DNA from: a virus
DNA length: 64,000 bases
Strand: one strand, 5' to 3'
IMG/VR virus record: IMGVR_UViG_3300009177_000036
Location: 1 to 64,000 of that record
Position numbers and translations under genes: made by a program. This document shows, piece after piece, positions 48,968 through 57,327 of this stretch. A model generated the notes under the pieces. That model was not told where the DNA came from, did not search any database, and worked only from the letters and a program-made list of their open reading frames with translations. The first letter of the stretch is position 1. Every line of letters begins with the position of its first letter.

Positions 48968-49356
48968 TCATTTATCAGAAAACCATTCTCCGGGCGGACC
49001 TAATGCGCAACCCCTCGGTGCTCTATATCTTCGGGGATAATGTTAAGCGCGAAGGGCTCGGGGGCCAAGCCTGGGAAATGCGGGGCGAGCCTAACGCCTT
49101 TGGCATCTGCACAAAGCGCGCGCCTGACAGTCGGGCCGAGTCCTATTTCAGCGATGATTCTGTCGATGATTTAATCCAAATTATCAACGACCTAAAGGCC
49201 TTACGAAAACATATTGATTGGGGTCTGGATGCCATTGTGTTTCCTGCAGATGGTATCGGTACGGGCCTATCGGACCTCCCGCAGAAAGCCCCTAGGCTTT
49301 GGGCATACCTGAATACCGAGCTTATGAAGTTTGGGATTGTAAATGCCCCGGGCTAG
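48964..49356 (+). CDS. Conserved phage protein, macro-domain-like
   Basis: 130 residues. YIFGDNVKREGLGGQAWEMRGEPNAFGICTKR is a conserved phage motif resembling the ADP-ribose loop of macrodomains (GDN...G.GGQA), followed by a Rossmann-like VFPADGIGTGLS. If it is a macrodomain relative it could bind or remove ADP-ribose. Its place after the amidotransferase may be functional or just early-arm clustering. Confidence 0.5.
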   Translation: MIIYQKTILRADLMRNPSVLYIFGDNVKREGLGGQAWEMRGEPNAFGICTKRAPDSRAESYFSDDSVDDLIQIINDLKALRKHIDWGLDAIVFPADGIGTGLSDLPQKAPRLWAYLNTELMKFGIVNAPG

Positions 49357-49534
49357 GGTCCCAAGGGTTCCGGCGCACCTGAAGCTAACGCCCATGGTGC
49401 CTCCCGGGTCCCCGGAGCCCAAACTCACACCCCTGGCTAAGGCCCAATTGAAAAGGCTTGCGGCGTTTCGAAAAAAGCGCTGGACATTGCGGTGGGCCTA
49501 TGCTAATCCTGACAAATCACGTATCGACTTTTAG
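49343..49534 (+). CDS. Small basic protein
   Basis: 63 residues, very basic and Pro-rich at the N-terminus, helical at the end (KAQLKRLAAFRKKRWTLRW). Overlaps the previous gene by 14 bases. Function unknown. Confidence 0.45.
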   Translation: MPRARVPRVPAHLKLTPMVPPGSPEPKLTPLAKAQLKRLAAFRKKRWTLRWAYANPDKSRIDF

Positions 49535-49544
49535 GGGACTTTCA

Positions 49545-49655
49545 ATGACCAGTGAATATGAAAAAAAGCCTTGCCTTTGGTGCGCGCTATTGACAGTGTT
49601 GGTATTTGTTGTGATCTTTGGTAATCTTATTGAGTTGCTATTTAGTTTAGTTTAG
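49545..49655 (+). CDS. 36-residue single-span membrane peptide
   Basis: MTSEYEKKPCLWCALLTVLV start with CLWC and a hydrophobic helix to the end; GGGGAC upstream. Directly before the rIIA-like gene. Confidence 0.5.
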   Translation: MTSEYEKKPCLWCALLTVLVFVVIFGNLIELLFSLV

Positions 49656-49656
49656 C

Positions 49657-49670
49657 CCCGGCTAGCCGGG
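49657..49670. repeat. GC-rich palindrome upstream of the rIIA-like gene
   Basis: CCCGGC-TA-GCCGGG, perfect, followed at once by CACACCCCT (49671-49679) and then TTAGGAG before the ATG. It may form a hairpin or be a protein site. Confidence 0.45.
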
Positions 49671-49694
49671 CACACCCCTTCTTAGGAGCACCCT

Positions 49695-51740
49695 ATGCAA
49701 ATCAATACGGCCCGTCGGGAGGTTTCGTCCTCCGCCGACCTTCAACAGAATGACTTCAGCATATCGATGGGGCCGGGGATGTTCAAAATCCTCACCTCGT
49801 CCATCTACTCTGATGTGCAGCGCATCGCCATGCAGGAGCCTATCTGCAACGCCATCGATGCCAACACTGCGGCGGACCGGCCCCTGGAGCCTGTGAAGGT
49901 CCACCTTCCCAATCGGCTGGAGCCGTTTTTCTCCGTCGAGGACGCGGGCCTGGGTATGTCCCATGACTTTGTGATGACCAATTACAACCGTTACGGGCAC
50001 TCCACAAAGGCCGAGGACAACCAATCCATCGGGGGTTTCGGGCTGGGGTCTAAGGCCCCGCTCGCCTATACCGACACTTTCGAAGTCCATACCCGGCAGG
50101 CCGGGGAGGAACGCAAGTACGTAGCCTATATCGGGCAGGACGGCACCCCCTCAATCGCCCTTGTCTTCACTGGGCCTTGGGCCGGGGCCTCGGGGACTCT
50201 GGTCAAATTTCCTGTGAAAGGGGCCGACGTACAGAGCTTCCGGGAAAAGGCGGCGCGGAATTTCGCTTTCCTCACCCCTCAACCGGCATGGCCCCAGGGT
50301 TTCACAATTGAACAGCCGAAATATGTACTTAAGGGAAGTAACTGGGCTTTCCGTGAACGCTATTACCCAATGCCCGACAGGGCAGCCCACATTATCATGG
50401 GTGGCATCGCTTATCCCGTGAATGCGGAGAGCCTTGACAGTTCTGTCAAGAGGTTGGCCGCATTTCCTATACACATTACTGTACCTGTGGGGACCGTTGA
50501 GCCCTCAGTGTCCCGAAGTGAGCTTAACTATAATAAAGAAACTGTAGAAAAGCTTACCCAAATCTTTAAGCAAGTTCAGGCCGAGATTATCCAGAATATT
50601 GAGGCGGAAATTACCAAGTGCCCCACTTTGTGGCAGGCAATCGAAGCCTACAATAAATTCTACACTAGTATGGGCTACGCTTGGTTTAGTGGCCAGAATG
50701 TTAAATGGAAGGGCCTTAACTGCATTGAGGGTATCATAGTAGAATTGAATAAATTTCCGGGAGTCGATTTCGCCACCTATAGTAAGAGCTATTCCGGGTC
50801 GGGCATCGGCAAGATAGCCCCCTGGAAGTCAAGCTACTCAATGTGCCCCACCTATACCTACAGTCCTCGGGAGGGGGAGCGGACTATCTTTGTTTATGAC
50901 GACCGGACCCACAAAAACCCGACCCGCGCCCTTCACGAACTTCTGGGCAAACAGTCCTTTCGGCAGGTTTTCATTATGCGGGGTGGCTCCCTTGATGACC
51001 GGGCTCGTTTCATCGAAGCTCTGGGTAACCCCCCTGAAGTTATTGACCTGGGTTCCCTCCCGGCCATTGTTCGGGCTAAGCCTCAGAAAGTGCTGACCAC
51101 AACCTTAACGTGTACTGTCTACAAAAACGGCACTAAACTACGGAATCAGATTGTAAATCTTTCTGAGGGCGGCGTCTACTTCATCGAGAGTCGAGGTACC
51201 ATCACCGGATGGTATTCCTATGGCATTTTTCTAACCCAAGCAGCAAGCAATTCCTACTACTTTCCGGGTCCAGTCTATATCTTTCCGGCCTCGGCCCGGC
51301 GCAAATTAGCTAAGGCGGCGGGTTGGGTTACCGGGGAGACCTTCCTCCAGGAGCGCCATGAAAAGGCCACAATTGAAGAGGGTTTCGATTATGCAAAGGC
51401 CACCGTTGCCCAGAACACTTGTACTTGGATTGCTGAGACCCTTCATCTTGAGGGCCTGTACACTGAATGGCTGAAGGACCGCCTTTCGATATCCCGGGAA
51501 TTTAATCAGCTAATGAAGTTAGTGGAGCAAAACCGCCCTGACTTTGAGACCCTAGAACATCGGCGCGTCGCTGAAATGCTGGGGCAGGCTACGGATGTAG
51601 AGTATGTCAGGGCAGGAAAAATCGAAGAGATTTGGCAGAAATTGCTTGACAAACTCCCTTTGCTGCCGTACATTTCTCATAACACTCCCTCAGAACGCAT
51701 TTTCAATTACGTAACGTCAACACTCCGCAGGAGAACCTAA
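49695..51740 (+). CDS. rIIA-like GHKL ATPase
   Basis: 681 residues. The N-terminal 230 residues are a Bergerat (GHKL) ATPase: EPICNAIDA (N box), FSVEDAGLGMS (G1, DxGxG) and SIGGFGLGSKAP (G2). The remainder is alpha/beta with a helical end. This, followed with no gap by an rIIB-like gene, is the layout of T4 rIIA-rIIB. In T4 the pair protects against Rex exclusion; here a role against abortive defence is inferred. Confidence 0.8.
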   Translation: MQINTARREVSSSADLQQNDFSISMGPGMFKILTSSIYSDVQRIAMQEPICNAIDANTAADRPLEPVKVHLPNRLEPFFSVEDAGLGMSHDFVMTNYNRYGHSTKAEDNQSIGGFGLGSKAPLAYTDTFEVHTRQAGEERKYVAYIGQDGTPSIALVFTGPWAGASGTLVKFPVKGADVQSFREKAARNFAFLTPQPAWPQGFTIEQPKYVLKGSNWAFRERYYPMPDRAAHIIMGGIAYPVNAESLDSSVKRLAAFPIHITVPVGTVEPSVSRSELNYNKETVEKLTQIFKQVQAEIIQNIEAEITKCPTLWQAIEAYNKFYTSMGYAWFSGQNVKWKGLNCIEGIIVELNKFPGVDFATYSKSYSGSGIGKIAPWKSSYSMCPTYTYSPREGERTIFVYDDRTHKNPTRALHELLGKQSFRQVFIMRGGSLDDRARFIEALGNPPEVIDLGSLPAIVRAKPQKVLTTTLTCTVYKNGTKLRNQIVNLSEGGVYFIESRGTITGWYSYGIFLTQAASNSYYFPGPVYIFPASARRKLAKAAGWVTGETFLQERHEKATIEEGFDYAKATVAQNTCTWIAETLHLEGLYTEWLKDRLSISREFNQLMKLVEQNRPDFETLEHRRVAEMLGQATDVEYVRAGKIEEIWQKLLDKLPLLPYISHNTPSERIFNYVTSTLRRRT

Positions 51741-52559
51741 ATGACCGGCATTCCCCCACACATCTACACCCCCACCTCCCTAACTGTTGTTATCGACGGC
51801 GTCCCCTACACCAGCAACGAGGGCCAATCCACCTTCAAAGCAGCGGTCGATGCGTTTAAACAGGGCCACTACTCCGACATTCCGGGCCTATGTGATGTCG
51901 CCTCGGCCATCACTCAATTCGCAGGCCACGCGGGCATCTTGGTCCAGGACGGCGAAGTCTCTTACTGGGGAGAGGTCCTGTCGGGTTATGCTATCGACCG
52001 TATCCTGGCCCTTCAGGCCGAGGGTTTCGATATTGCCCCCATGGCTAAGTTCCTTGAGAACCTGATGGAGAACCCCTCGAAGCGGGCGGTCGACCATCTG
52101 TGGGCTTTCATGGAAAAGGGCTCGATGCCGATTACCTCCGACGGGTACTTCTTGGCCTACAAGCGGGTCCAGGAAGACTATAAGGATATACATTCGGGCA
52201 CTGTAGATTATACCCCCGGGAACATTGTCGAGCAGGCCCGGAATACCGTCGACGAGGACCCGGACCGCACCTGTAGCCATGGCCTGCATGCCTGCTCTCT
52301 CGATTATCTGCAGCACTTCGGCGGGGCCCGCACCGTCATTGTTAAGATCAACCCCCGGGACGTTGTGGCCATCCCCCGAGACTACAATGATGCCAAGCTC
52401 CGGGCCTGCCTAATGGAAGTTGTGGGCGAGATCGAAAACACAACTAATGGCACCAAGGCCTTCCACCACAGTGTCCAGGACTGGGGGCGTGATGAGTTTG
52501 GTTATTCGGAAGGAGCCTTTTACGAGGAGAATGGTTATTACGATTATGACTTTGACTAA
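51741..52559 (+). CDS. rIIB-like protein
   Basis: 272 residues. The stretch LENLMENPSKRAVDHLWAF, ITSDGYFLAYKRV, the DIHSGTVDYTPG segment and TCSHGLHACSLDYL...KINPRDVVAIPRDY matches the T4 rIIB family closely. Starts directly after the rIIA-like stop. The end is acidic and aromatic (EENGYYDYDFD). A CTGAGC-GAA-GCTCAG hairpin (52560-52574) begins right after the TAA. Confidence 0.8.
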   Translation: MTGIPPHIYTPTSLTVVIDGVPYTSNEGQSTFKAAVDAFKQGHYSDIPGLCDVASAITQFAGHAGILVQDGEVSYWGEVLSGYAIDRILALQAEGFDIAPMAKFLENLMENPSKRAVDHLWAFMEKGSMPITSDGYFLAYKRVQEDYKDIHSGTVDYTPGNIVEQARNTVDEDPDRTCSHGLHACSLDYLQHFGGARTVIVKINPRDVVAIPRDYNDAKLRACLMEVVGEIENTTNGTKAFHHSVQDWGRDEFGYSEGAFYEENGYYDYDFD

Positions 52560-52574
52560 CTGAGCGAAGCTCAG
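52560..52574. other. Triloop hairpin after the rIIB-like gene
   Basis: CTGAGC-GAA-GCTCAG, 6-bp stem starting at the base after the stop codon; no T-run. AGGGGTGTG follows at 52622. Confidence 0.45.
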
Positions 52575-52671
52575 GGGCGGCACCCTAAGGGGCCAATACG
52601 GCAAATCGCTCACGTATTTTCAGGGGTGTGGATACTGAGCGCCGCCTCGCTACGCGAATAGGATTGATCAA

Positions 52672-53313
52672 ATGAATTATGATGAAGCTTGGGCCATTAT
52701 TGGTGGCTTGTCTGCCCCGAGTAAAATGCCCTGGTATTCTTGGAGCATCGATGCCCGTCTTTGCAAGACTGGAGGTAAGCTCCACGAAGTTGAAGGGTCC
52801 GTCTGTGAGAAATGCTATGCCCTCCGGAATAATTACAATTTCCCCGTAGTTAAAAATGCTCAAGCTCGGCGGCTCGCAGGCTCGATCCATGAGGATTTCG
52901 TCCCGGCCTTCATTTTGGTTCTGAAAACCCTTTTTGGGCGAAGCAAGGGGGAGAACCGGTTCCGGTGGTTCGATGCCGGAGACCTTCAGGACGTTAAGAT
53001 GTTGGAGAAAATCCGCACCATTGCCCTAGCGACCCCGGAGATCGTGCATTATCTGCCCACAAAGGAACCGGGCATCATAGCTAAGGCCCTCAAAAAAGGC
53101 CCCTTCCCGCCTAACCTGATTGTCCGTATCTCCAACCCTATGGTGGGTCAGACCTTCAAAGCGCCGCCCATGGGCCTGTCCTATAGCACCGTAGGGGTTA
53201 GCTCGGCCCAGGACTCCTCAGTCTTTCACTGCCCGGTTTCACAGCAGGGAAATAAGTGCTTGACATGTAGGGCCTGTTGGGAGCATATGAACATCAACTA
53301 TCACATTCACTAA
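52672..53313 (+). CDS. GP88-like cysteine-rich phage protein
   Basis: 213 residues with KMPWYSWSIDARLCKTGGKL, GSVCEKCYALRNNYNFP at the N-terminus and FHCPVSQQGNKCLTCRACWEH at the C-terminus. This matches the phage GP88 family, whose paired Cys clusters suggest a metal or Fe-S site; its function is unknown. Preceded by a 112-base leader with the hairpin and repeat noted above. Confidence 0.65.
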   Translation: MNYDEAWAIIGGLSAPSKMPWYSWSIDARLCKTGGKLHEVEGSVCEKCYALRNNYNFPVVKNAQARRLAGSIHEDFVPAFILVLKTLFGRSKGENRFRWFDAGDLQDVKMLEKIRTIALATPEIVHYLPTKEPGIIAKALKKGPFPPNLIVRISNPMVGQTFKAPPMGLSYSTVGVSSAQDSSVFHCPVSQQGNKCLTCRACWEHMNINYHIH

Positions 53314-53327
53314 GTGGAGCTTAGACC

Positions 53328-53678
53328 ATGATCGAAGAGATTGCTAATCAGCGTATGGATCCCGAGGCCAAAGCTAAGTGGATTGAGGCCCTTCGCTCGG
53401 GAATATATCCCCAAACCCAGAAGATTCTTCGCAATGATGAGGGCTTCTGTTGCTTAGGGGTGGCCTGTGATGTTTTCGGGGCAAGGTGGAAGCCTGCAAG
53501 GAGTTCGGACAGTTCATATTTTGCCGTAGCTAAAGGGGAAGCTCAATCTGCGATCATACCTACACCTATCCGAGATAAAATCGGATTGGGTGCCGATGAT
53601 GAGTGGACCCTTACCCGAATTAATGACAACGGACATAGTTTCGCAGAGATCGCCGACTGGATTGAGGCCAACCTATGA
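53328..53678 (+). CDS. Conserved phage protein (W..ALRSG...CCLGV type)
   Basis: 116 residues: KWIEALRSGIYPQTQKILRND, GFCCLGVACDVFG and a DEWTLTRINDNGHSFAEIADWIEANL end. Very common in phages of Gram-negative hosts, function unknown. Confidence 0.6.
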   Translation: MIEEIANQRMDPEAKAKWIEALRSGIYPQTQKILRNDEGFCCLGVACDVFGARWKPARSSDSSYFAVAKGEAQSAIIPTPIRDKIGLGADDEWTLTRINDNGHSFAEIADWIEANL

Positions 53679-53902
53679 CTTTTGTAGGTAGGCAATATGC
53701 AGCGAATGTCTTAACACGTGCAGCGCGATTGATCATTGTTGAAGTTGCTTCCCTACGTAGTTCGGCGAAAGTATACAGAGAGCGCGGCGACCCAAGTTCG
53801 TATTGGGACGATATCGAGTGCGCCCTGATTAAGTTGGAAGATGCTGAAGATGGGATGCAAAAGCTAATTAATAATGTGTGGAATGAAAATCATGACCATT
53901 AG
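53675..53902 (+). CDS. Small helical protein
   Basis: 75 residues, all helical (AANVLTRAARLIIVEVASLRSSAK). Overlaps the previous gene by ATGA and the kinase/phosphatase by 11 bases. Not recognised. Confidence 0.5.
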   Translation: MTFVGRQYAANVLTRAARLIIVEVASLRSSAKVYRERGDPSSYWDDIECALIKLEDAEDGMQKLINNVWNENHDH

Positions 53903-54809
53903 TTTGAACATTGTTATATTCGATATCGACGGGACCCTGGCCAACTGCGACCATCGCCTCCACTATGTGCAGAATGGCAACACGGATTGGTTGAGTTTCT
54001 TCGAGACCATGTACAATGACACGCCCTACCCGAATGTTGTCAAACTCCTGCACTCGCTGGCCGAGAAGAACGTTATCATTTTGACCACGGGCCGCCCCGA
54101 GGATCACCGCTCGGTGACTGTGGAATGGCTCGCCAAGCACGGTATCCCATACACTGATCTGTTCATGCGGCCCTCGGAAGATTACCGGCCCGACCATGAG
54201 ATCAAGCGGGAAATGCTTGAGGAAATCCGCAAAATCTACGGGGAGCCCTGGTTTGTAGTGGACGACCGGGACAGTGTGGTCAAAATGTGGCGGACCGAGG
54301 GTCTGACTTGTCTTCAAGCCGCGACCTGGGCCGACCGGCGTACCAAGGTGCGGGAAGGAACCCTTATTCTGATGGTGGGCCCCTCCGGGGCTGGCAAGAG
54401 CACATGGCTGATTGACAATAGTCGGGGTTATGTTATTTCTTCCGATGAAATGCGCTATGAACTCACTGGAAATTTCCAAGACCAGTCCCAGAATGAGGCG
54501 GTTTTCGACGCCGTTCACGATTTGGCCCGGACCCGACTTCGCCATGGGCTAGACACCGTAATCGACGCCACCCATCTCCGGCGAAAGGACCGGCTCGCTA
54601 GTGTTGCATGTGCCGAGGGCGGTCCCGTCAAGTACATTGTAATCGACCGGCCCATGGAAGATAAGCGGCGGGACGGGGGCTGGCGCAACGCGCTGGACTT
54701 CGACCTTATCGGCAAGCACGACCAAACTTTCCGCAGCCAACTGAAAGACATCCTGGCCGGCGACGGCCTTCCCAATGTAACCGTTCGAGATCTGAGGATC
54801 ACAGAATGA
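53892..54809 (+). CDS. Polynucleotide kinase/3'-phosphatase, phosphatase-kinase order
   Basis: 305 residues. N-terminal HAD phosphatase: IFDIDGTLANCD (Asp11, Asp13), ILTTGRPEDHR and FVVDDRDSVVKMW. C-terminal kinase: P-loop GPSGAGKST (163-171), VISSDEMRYELTG, VIDATHLRRKDR and VIDRPMEDKRRD. T4 Pnkp has the same two domains in the opposite order (kinase first). It heals RNA or DNA ends for sealing by the Rnl1-type ligase 320 bases downstream. ATG 53892 is chosen over 53883. Confidence 0.85.
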   Translation: MTISLNIVIFDIDGTLANCDHRLHYVQNGNTDWLSFFETMYNDTPYPNVVKLLHSLAEKNVIILTTGRPEDHRSVTVEWLAKHGIPYTDLFMRPSEDYRPDHEIKREMLEEIRKIYGEPWFVVDDRDSVVKMWRTEGLTCLQAATWADRRTKVREGTLILMVGPSGAGKSTWLIDNSRGYVISSDEMRYELTGNFQDQSQNEAVFDAVHDLARTRLRHGLDTVIDATHLRRKDRLASVACAEGGPVKYIVIDRPMEDKRRDGGWRNALDFDLIGKHDQTFRSQLKDILAGDGLPNVTVRDLRITE

Positions 54810-55033
54810 CCATCACAACAGAGCAGCTTGGATTTAACAAGGCCAATTTACGGACAGCAAATTTAGCCCCGATGGTGGCCGTTAGTGGCTCTAACACGGC
54901 CCATTATTTCACCTTGGGATGGGGCGAGAAAGAGCTTAGGTATGCTTGGTATATTGAGGACCTAGAAGAGGGCATCGATTTCTTTAAAGTCCTTATTGCC
55001 GAACTACGCCGCCGCCAGGAGACCTCCAGATGA
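54806..55033 (+). CDS. Small protein of unknown function
   Basis: 75 residues between the kinase and ligase genes, joined to both neighbours by ATGA overlaps. Beta-rich start, helical end. Not recognised; may be part of the repair set. Confidence 0.5.
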   Translation: MTITTEQLGFNKANLRTANLAPMVAVSGSNTAHYFTLGWGEKELRYAWYIEDLEEGIDFFKVLIAELRRRQETSR

Positions 55034-55128
55034 CCAAAGAGTGGGAAGTTTTCTGGACGGTCTACACCATAACCATCGGGATATACATTCTATTTCTGTA
55101 TATCCGAACCTTCTGGATAGGTAAGTAG
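55030..55128 (+). CDS. 32-residue single-span membrane peptide
   Basis: MTKEWEVFWTVYTITIGIYI continues into one hydrophobic helix with basic ends; ATG overlaps the previous TGA. Odd to find between two soluble RNA-repair enzymes. Confidence 0.55.
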   Translation: MTKEWEVFWTVYTITIGIYILFLYIRTFWIGK

Positions 55129-55130
55129 CC

Positions 55131-56264
55131 ATGACCCGGCACCCGGCCTATGACTATACATACGAGGACCTTCTCCAGGGACTGCTAGTGGGCCGGGATG
55201 CGGGCCTAATCTCCATGCGCCGTCTCGGGGACCTGGAGCAGTTTACCTATACCCGCGAGTGCCAATACAGCAAAAGCTGGAACCCCTTCACAATTATGGC
55301 GCGCGGCCTAATTATAGATACACAACTTAAGCGAGTGGTGGGCGCGCCCTTCCCTAAATTCTTCAATTTCGGGGAGCAGGCGGAGCTTGTCATTCCGGAC
55401 GAGCCCTTCGAGGCCACGGAGAAGTACGATGGTTCTCTGATCATTATCTTCTGGCATCAGGGGGAATGGCTCACCGCGACCAAGGGCTCCTTCGATAGCA
55501 GTCAAGCCCGGGCAGCGGGAGTGCTCCTCCGGAATTCCGGGACTATGGGGCTCACGGCGGGCTTCACCTATCTCTGTGAGTATGTCGCGCCTCACAACAA
55601 GATAGTCATCTCCTATCCCCAAGAAAAGCTTGTACTTCTTGGGGGGTATGACTGCTTCGGGGTGGAATTGACGCGGGCTTGGTTGGAGAAGGTGGCGAGC
55701 GCCCAGGGATGGGACCTTGCCCAGGTACATGAGTTCCCCAGCATCCAACATGCCGCTTCGCGGGCCGAGCAGCTTCCTGCCTCGGAAGAGGGCTATGTCC
55801 TGCGCTTCCAGAGTGGCCTACGGCTGAAGATCAAGGGGGCCGAGTACCGTCGAGTGCATTCCCTTATCTCCCGGGTCACACCCCTCGCTATCTGGGAAGC
55901 TCTAGCAGCCCGAGATAATATGAACCTGCTGCGTCAGCAACTCCCCGAGGAATTCTGGACCGACTTCGATACCATACATGCTATCCTTTTCTCGAATATG
56001 ATGGAGTTGTTGACCATAGTTCAGACTTGGGGTTTCAGTGTGCAACATTTGTCCGACAAGGAACTGGGGTTGGCTCTGCCAACTATCCCGCCCCCGGTCT
56101 GTCAATTCATGTTCCCGTTTCGGAAGTGCGGGTCTATTATGGGTATGCTGGCCAACGATAAGACTCGGAAGGGGCTCTTCCGGCATATTAGACCAACTGG
56201 CAATATATTGGATGGGTGGGTGCCGAGCTACGCCTTCAAGCAAGTACAGGAGAACGAGGAATGA
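55131..56264 (+). CDS. T4 Rnl1-type RNA ligase
   Basis: 377 residues. ARGLIIDTQ, PFPKFFNFGE, motif I EKYDGSL with nucleophile Lys98, TKGSF (motif Ia), YLCEYVAPHNKIV (motif III), EEGYVLRF (motif IV) and LKIKGAEY (motif V) follow the T4 Rnl1 order; T4 Rnl1 is 374 residues. It joins RNA ends after healing by the kinase/phosphatase. In T4 the pair repairs tRNA cut by the host PrrC defence. Confidence 0.9.
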   Translation: MTRHPAYDYTYEDLLQGLLVGRDAGLISMRRLGDLEQFTYTRECQYSKSWNPFTIMARGLIIDTQLKRVVGAPFPKFFNFGEQAELVIPDEPFEATEKYDGSLIIIFWHQGEWLTATKGSFDSSQARAAGVLLRNSGTMGLTAGFTYLCEYVAPHNKIVISYPQEKLVLLGGYDCFGVELTRAWLEKVASAQGWDLAQVHEFPSIQHAASRAEQLPASEEGYVLRFQSGLRLKIKGAEYRRVHSLISRVTPLAIWEALAARDNMNLLRQQLPEEFWTDFDTIHAILFSNMMELLTIVQTWGFSVQHLSDKELGLALPTIPPPVCQFMFPFRKCGSIMGMLANDKTRKGLFRHIRPTGNILDGWVPSYAFKQVQENEE

Positions 56265-56416
56265 ATTGCCCTAAATGCAAATCAAAAAATCTTGTATTTA
56301 ATTCAGCATTTAGCTATGAGAATGGGGTCGGGGCTATTTACAATTGTTCTGATTGTGGGTATTGTTGGGACGAAGATGATCGCAGTATGTGGGAATCCGA
56401 GGAGAATGAGGAATGA
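56261..56416 (+). CDS. 51-residue zinc-ribbon protein
   Basis: MNCPKCKSKNLVF...YNCSDCGYCW: CxxC...CxxC ribbon with an acidic C-terminus. ATG overlaps the ligase stop. Possibly a nucleic-acid or protein adaptor. Confidence 0.6.
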   Translation: MNCPKCKSKNLVFNSAFSYENGVGAIYNCSDCGYCWDEDDRSMWESEENEE

Positions 56417-56679
56417 AGATTTCAGGGATTAAGGAAAATCCTACCACCTGGGAAACCTCAGACGGGAGTATATTCCACTCCAAACTCAGGGCTCAGCAGC
56501 ATGCTAGGAAATTGGGAGTCGAAAAGGACTTGCAGAAATTGACGGGGGCCATAATTATAGGGGTTTCCTACTTTCCCGAGGGTGGGGGCTCATACTCTAT
56601 TTCGCTGGAGGACGGGCGCACAATCTACATTTCGTCCAGTGGTGAAGCCGCTTACACAATCTTTGGCATAGTGGGATGA
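56413..56679 (+). CDS. Protein of unknown function
   Basis: 88 residues; N-terminal TSDGSIFHSKLRAQQHARKLG resembles a small domain found in phage proteins where a DGxxF...A..HE-type motif precedes a helix. C-terminus beta-rich. ATGA overlaps at both ends. Confidence 0.5.
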   Translation: MKISGIKENPTTWETSDGSIFHSKLRAQQHARKLGVEKDLQKLTGAIIIGVSYFPEGGGSYSISLEDGRTIYISSSGEAAYTIFGIVG

Positions 56680-57083
56680 TCATGATTAAACATATCGAAG
56701 ATATTGCAGTAATGCCTGGAGTTGTAATCACTCCATGTGGGTCTCGTGTCACGTGTAACCCACCGGTCCTCGATACGGACGCAGATTATTTGGTTTTTGT
56801 TTGCCCAACATTTGAAAAGAGTGCCAACAATTGTTTGAGTGATCTGGTGAAATATTTTGATCAAAATGGATTTATATGGGAAGGCTCTGAACACTATCAA
56901 GATATGTCTGAGAATAGCTTCACATCCTGGAGAAAGGATAACATCAATTTGATAGTCACTAAAAATTATAATTTCTGTAAGAATCATATTAACGCAACGG
57001 CGTTATGCAAAGCCCTTAATCTACTGGATAAGAGAGATCGTGTTACGGTGTTTCAAGCTATCTTGTACGGGAGTTTTCCTTAA
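56676..57083 (+). CDS. Possible nucleotidyltransferase-fold protein
   Basis: 135 residues: CGSRVTCNPPVLDTDADYLVFV resembles the G[GS]...DxD strand of minimal nucleotidyltransferases, and SFTSWRKDNINLIVT plus CKALNLLDKRDRVTVFQAILYG recur in phage proteins of this kind. Composition is more AT-rich than its neighbours. Substrate unknown; tRNA or nucleotide ends are possibilities given the adjacent ligase, but this is speculative. Confidence 0.5.
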   Translation: MIMIKHIEDIAVMPGVVITPCGSRVTCNPPVLDTDADYLVFVCPTFEKSANNCLSDLVKYFDQNGFIWEGSEHYQDMSENSFTSWRKDNINLIVTKNYNFCKNHINATALCKALNLLDKRDRVTVFQAILYGSFP

Positions 57084-57292
57084 TGAGGTTGGGGAATTTG
57101 ATTAAGGGCCTTCAGCTTATTGAGAAATATGAGGGGGCCGGGGCCTATTGCATGAATGCGGTCAACGATCAGATGTTTGTGGGGGACTACACTAAGTTCA
57201 GCCCCGAGGACCGGGACGAGATGTTCAAGCTGGGCTGGATTGAGACTATGGAAACTGATTGGGCCGAGCCCCAGTGGAGCGCTTACCTGTAG
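57083..57292 (+). CDS. Small conserved phage protein
   Basis: 69 residues: GNLIKGLQLIEKYEG, FSPEDRDEMFKLGWIE and WSAYL at the end; a common early protein of unknown function. ATG overlaps the previous TAA (TAATG). Confidence 0.6.
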   Translation: MRLGNLIKGLQLIEKYEGAGAYCMNAVNDQMFVGDYTKFSPEDRDEMFKLGWIETMETDWAEPQWSAYL

Positions 57293-57327
57293 GGATGGGG
57301 GCCAGCCGAAGCCAGCCCCCGCACCTA

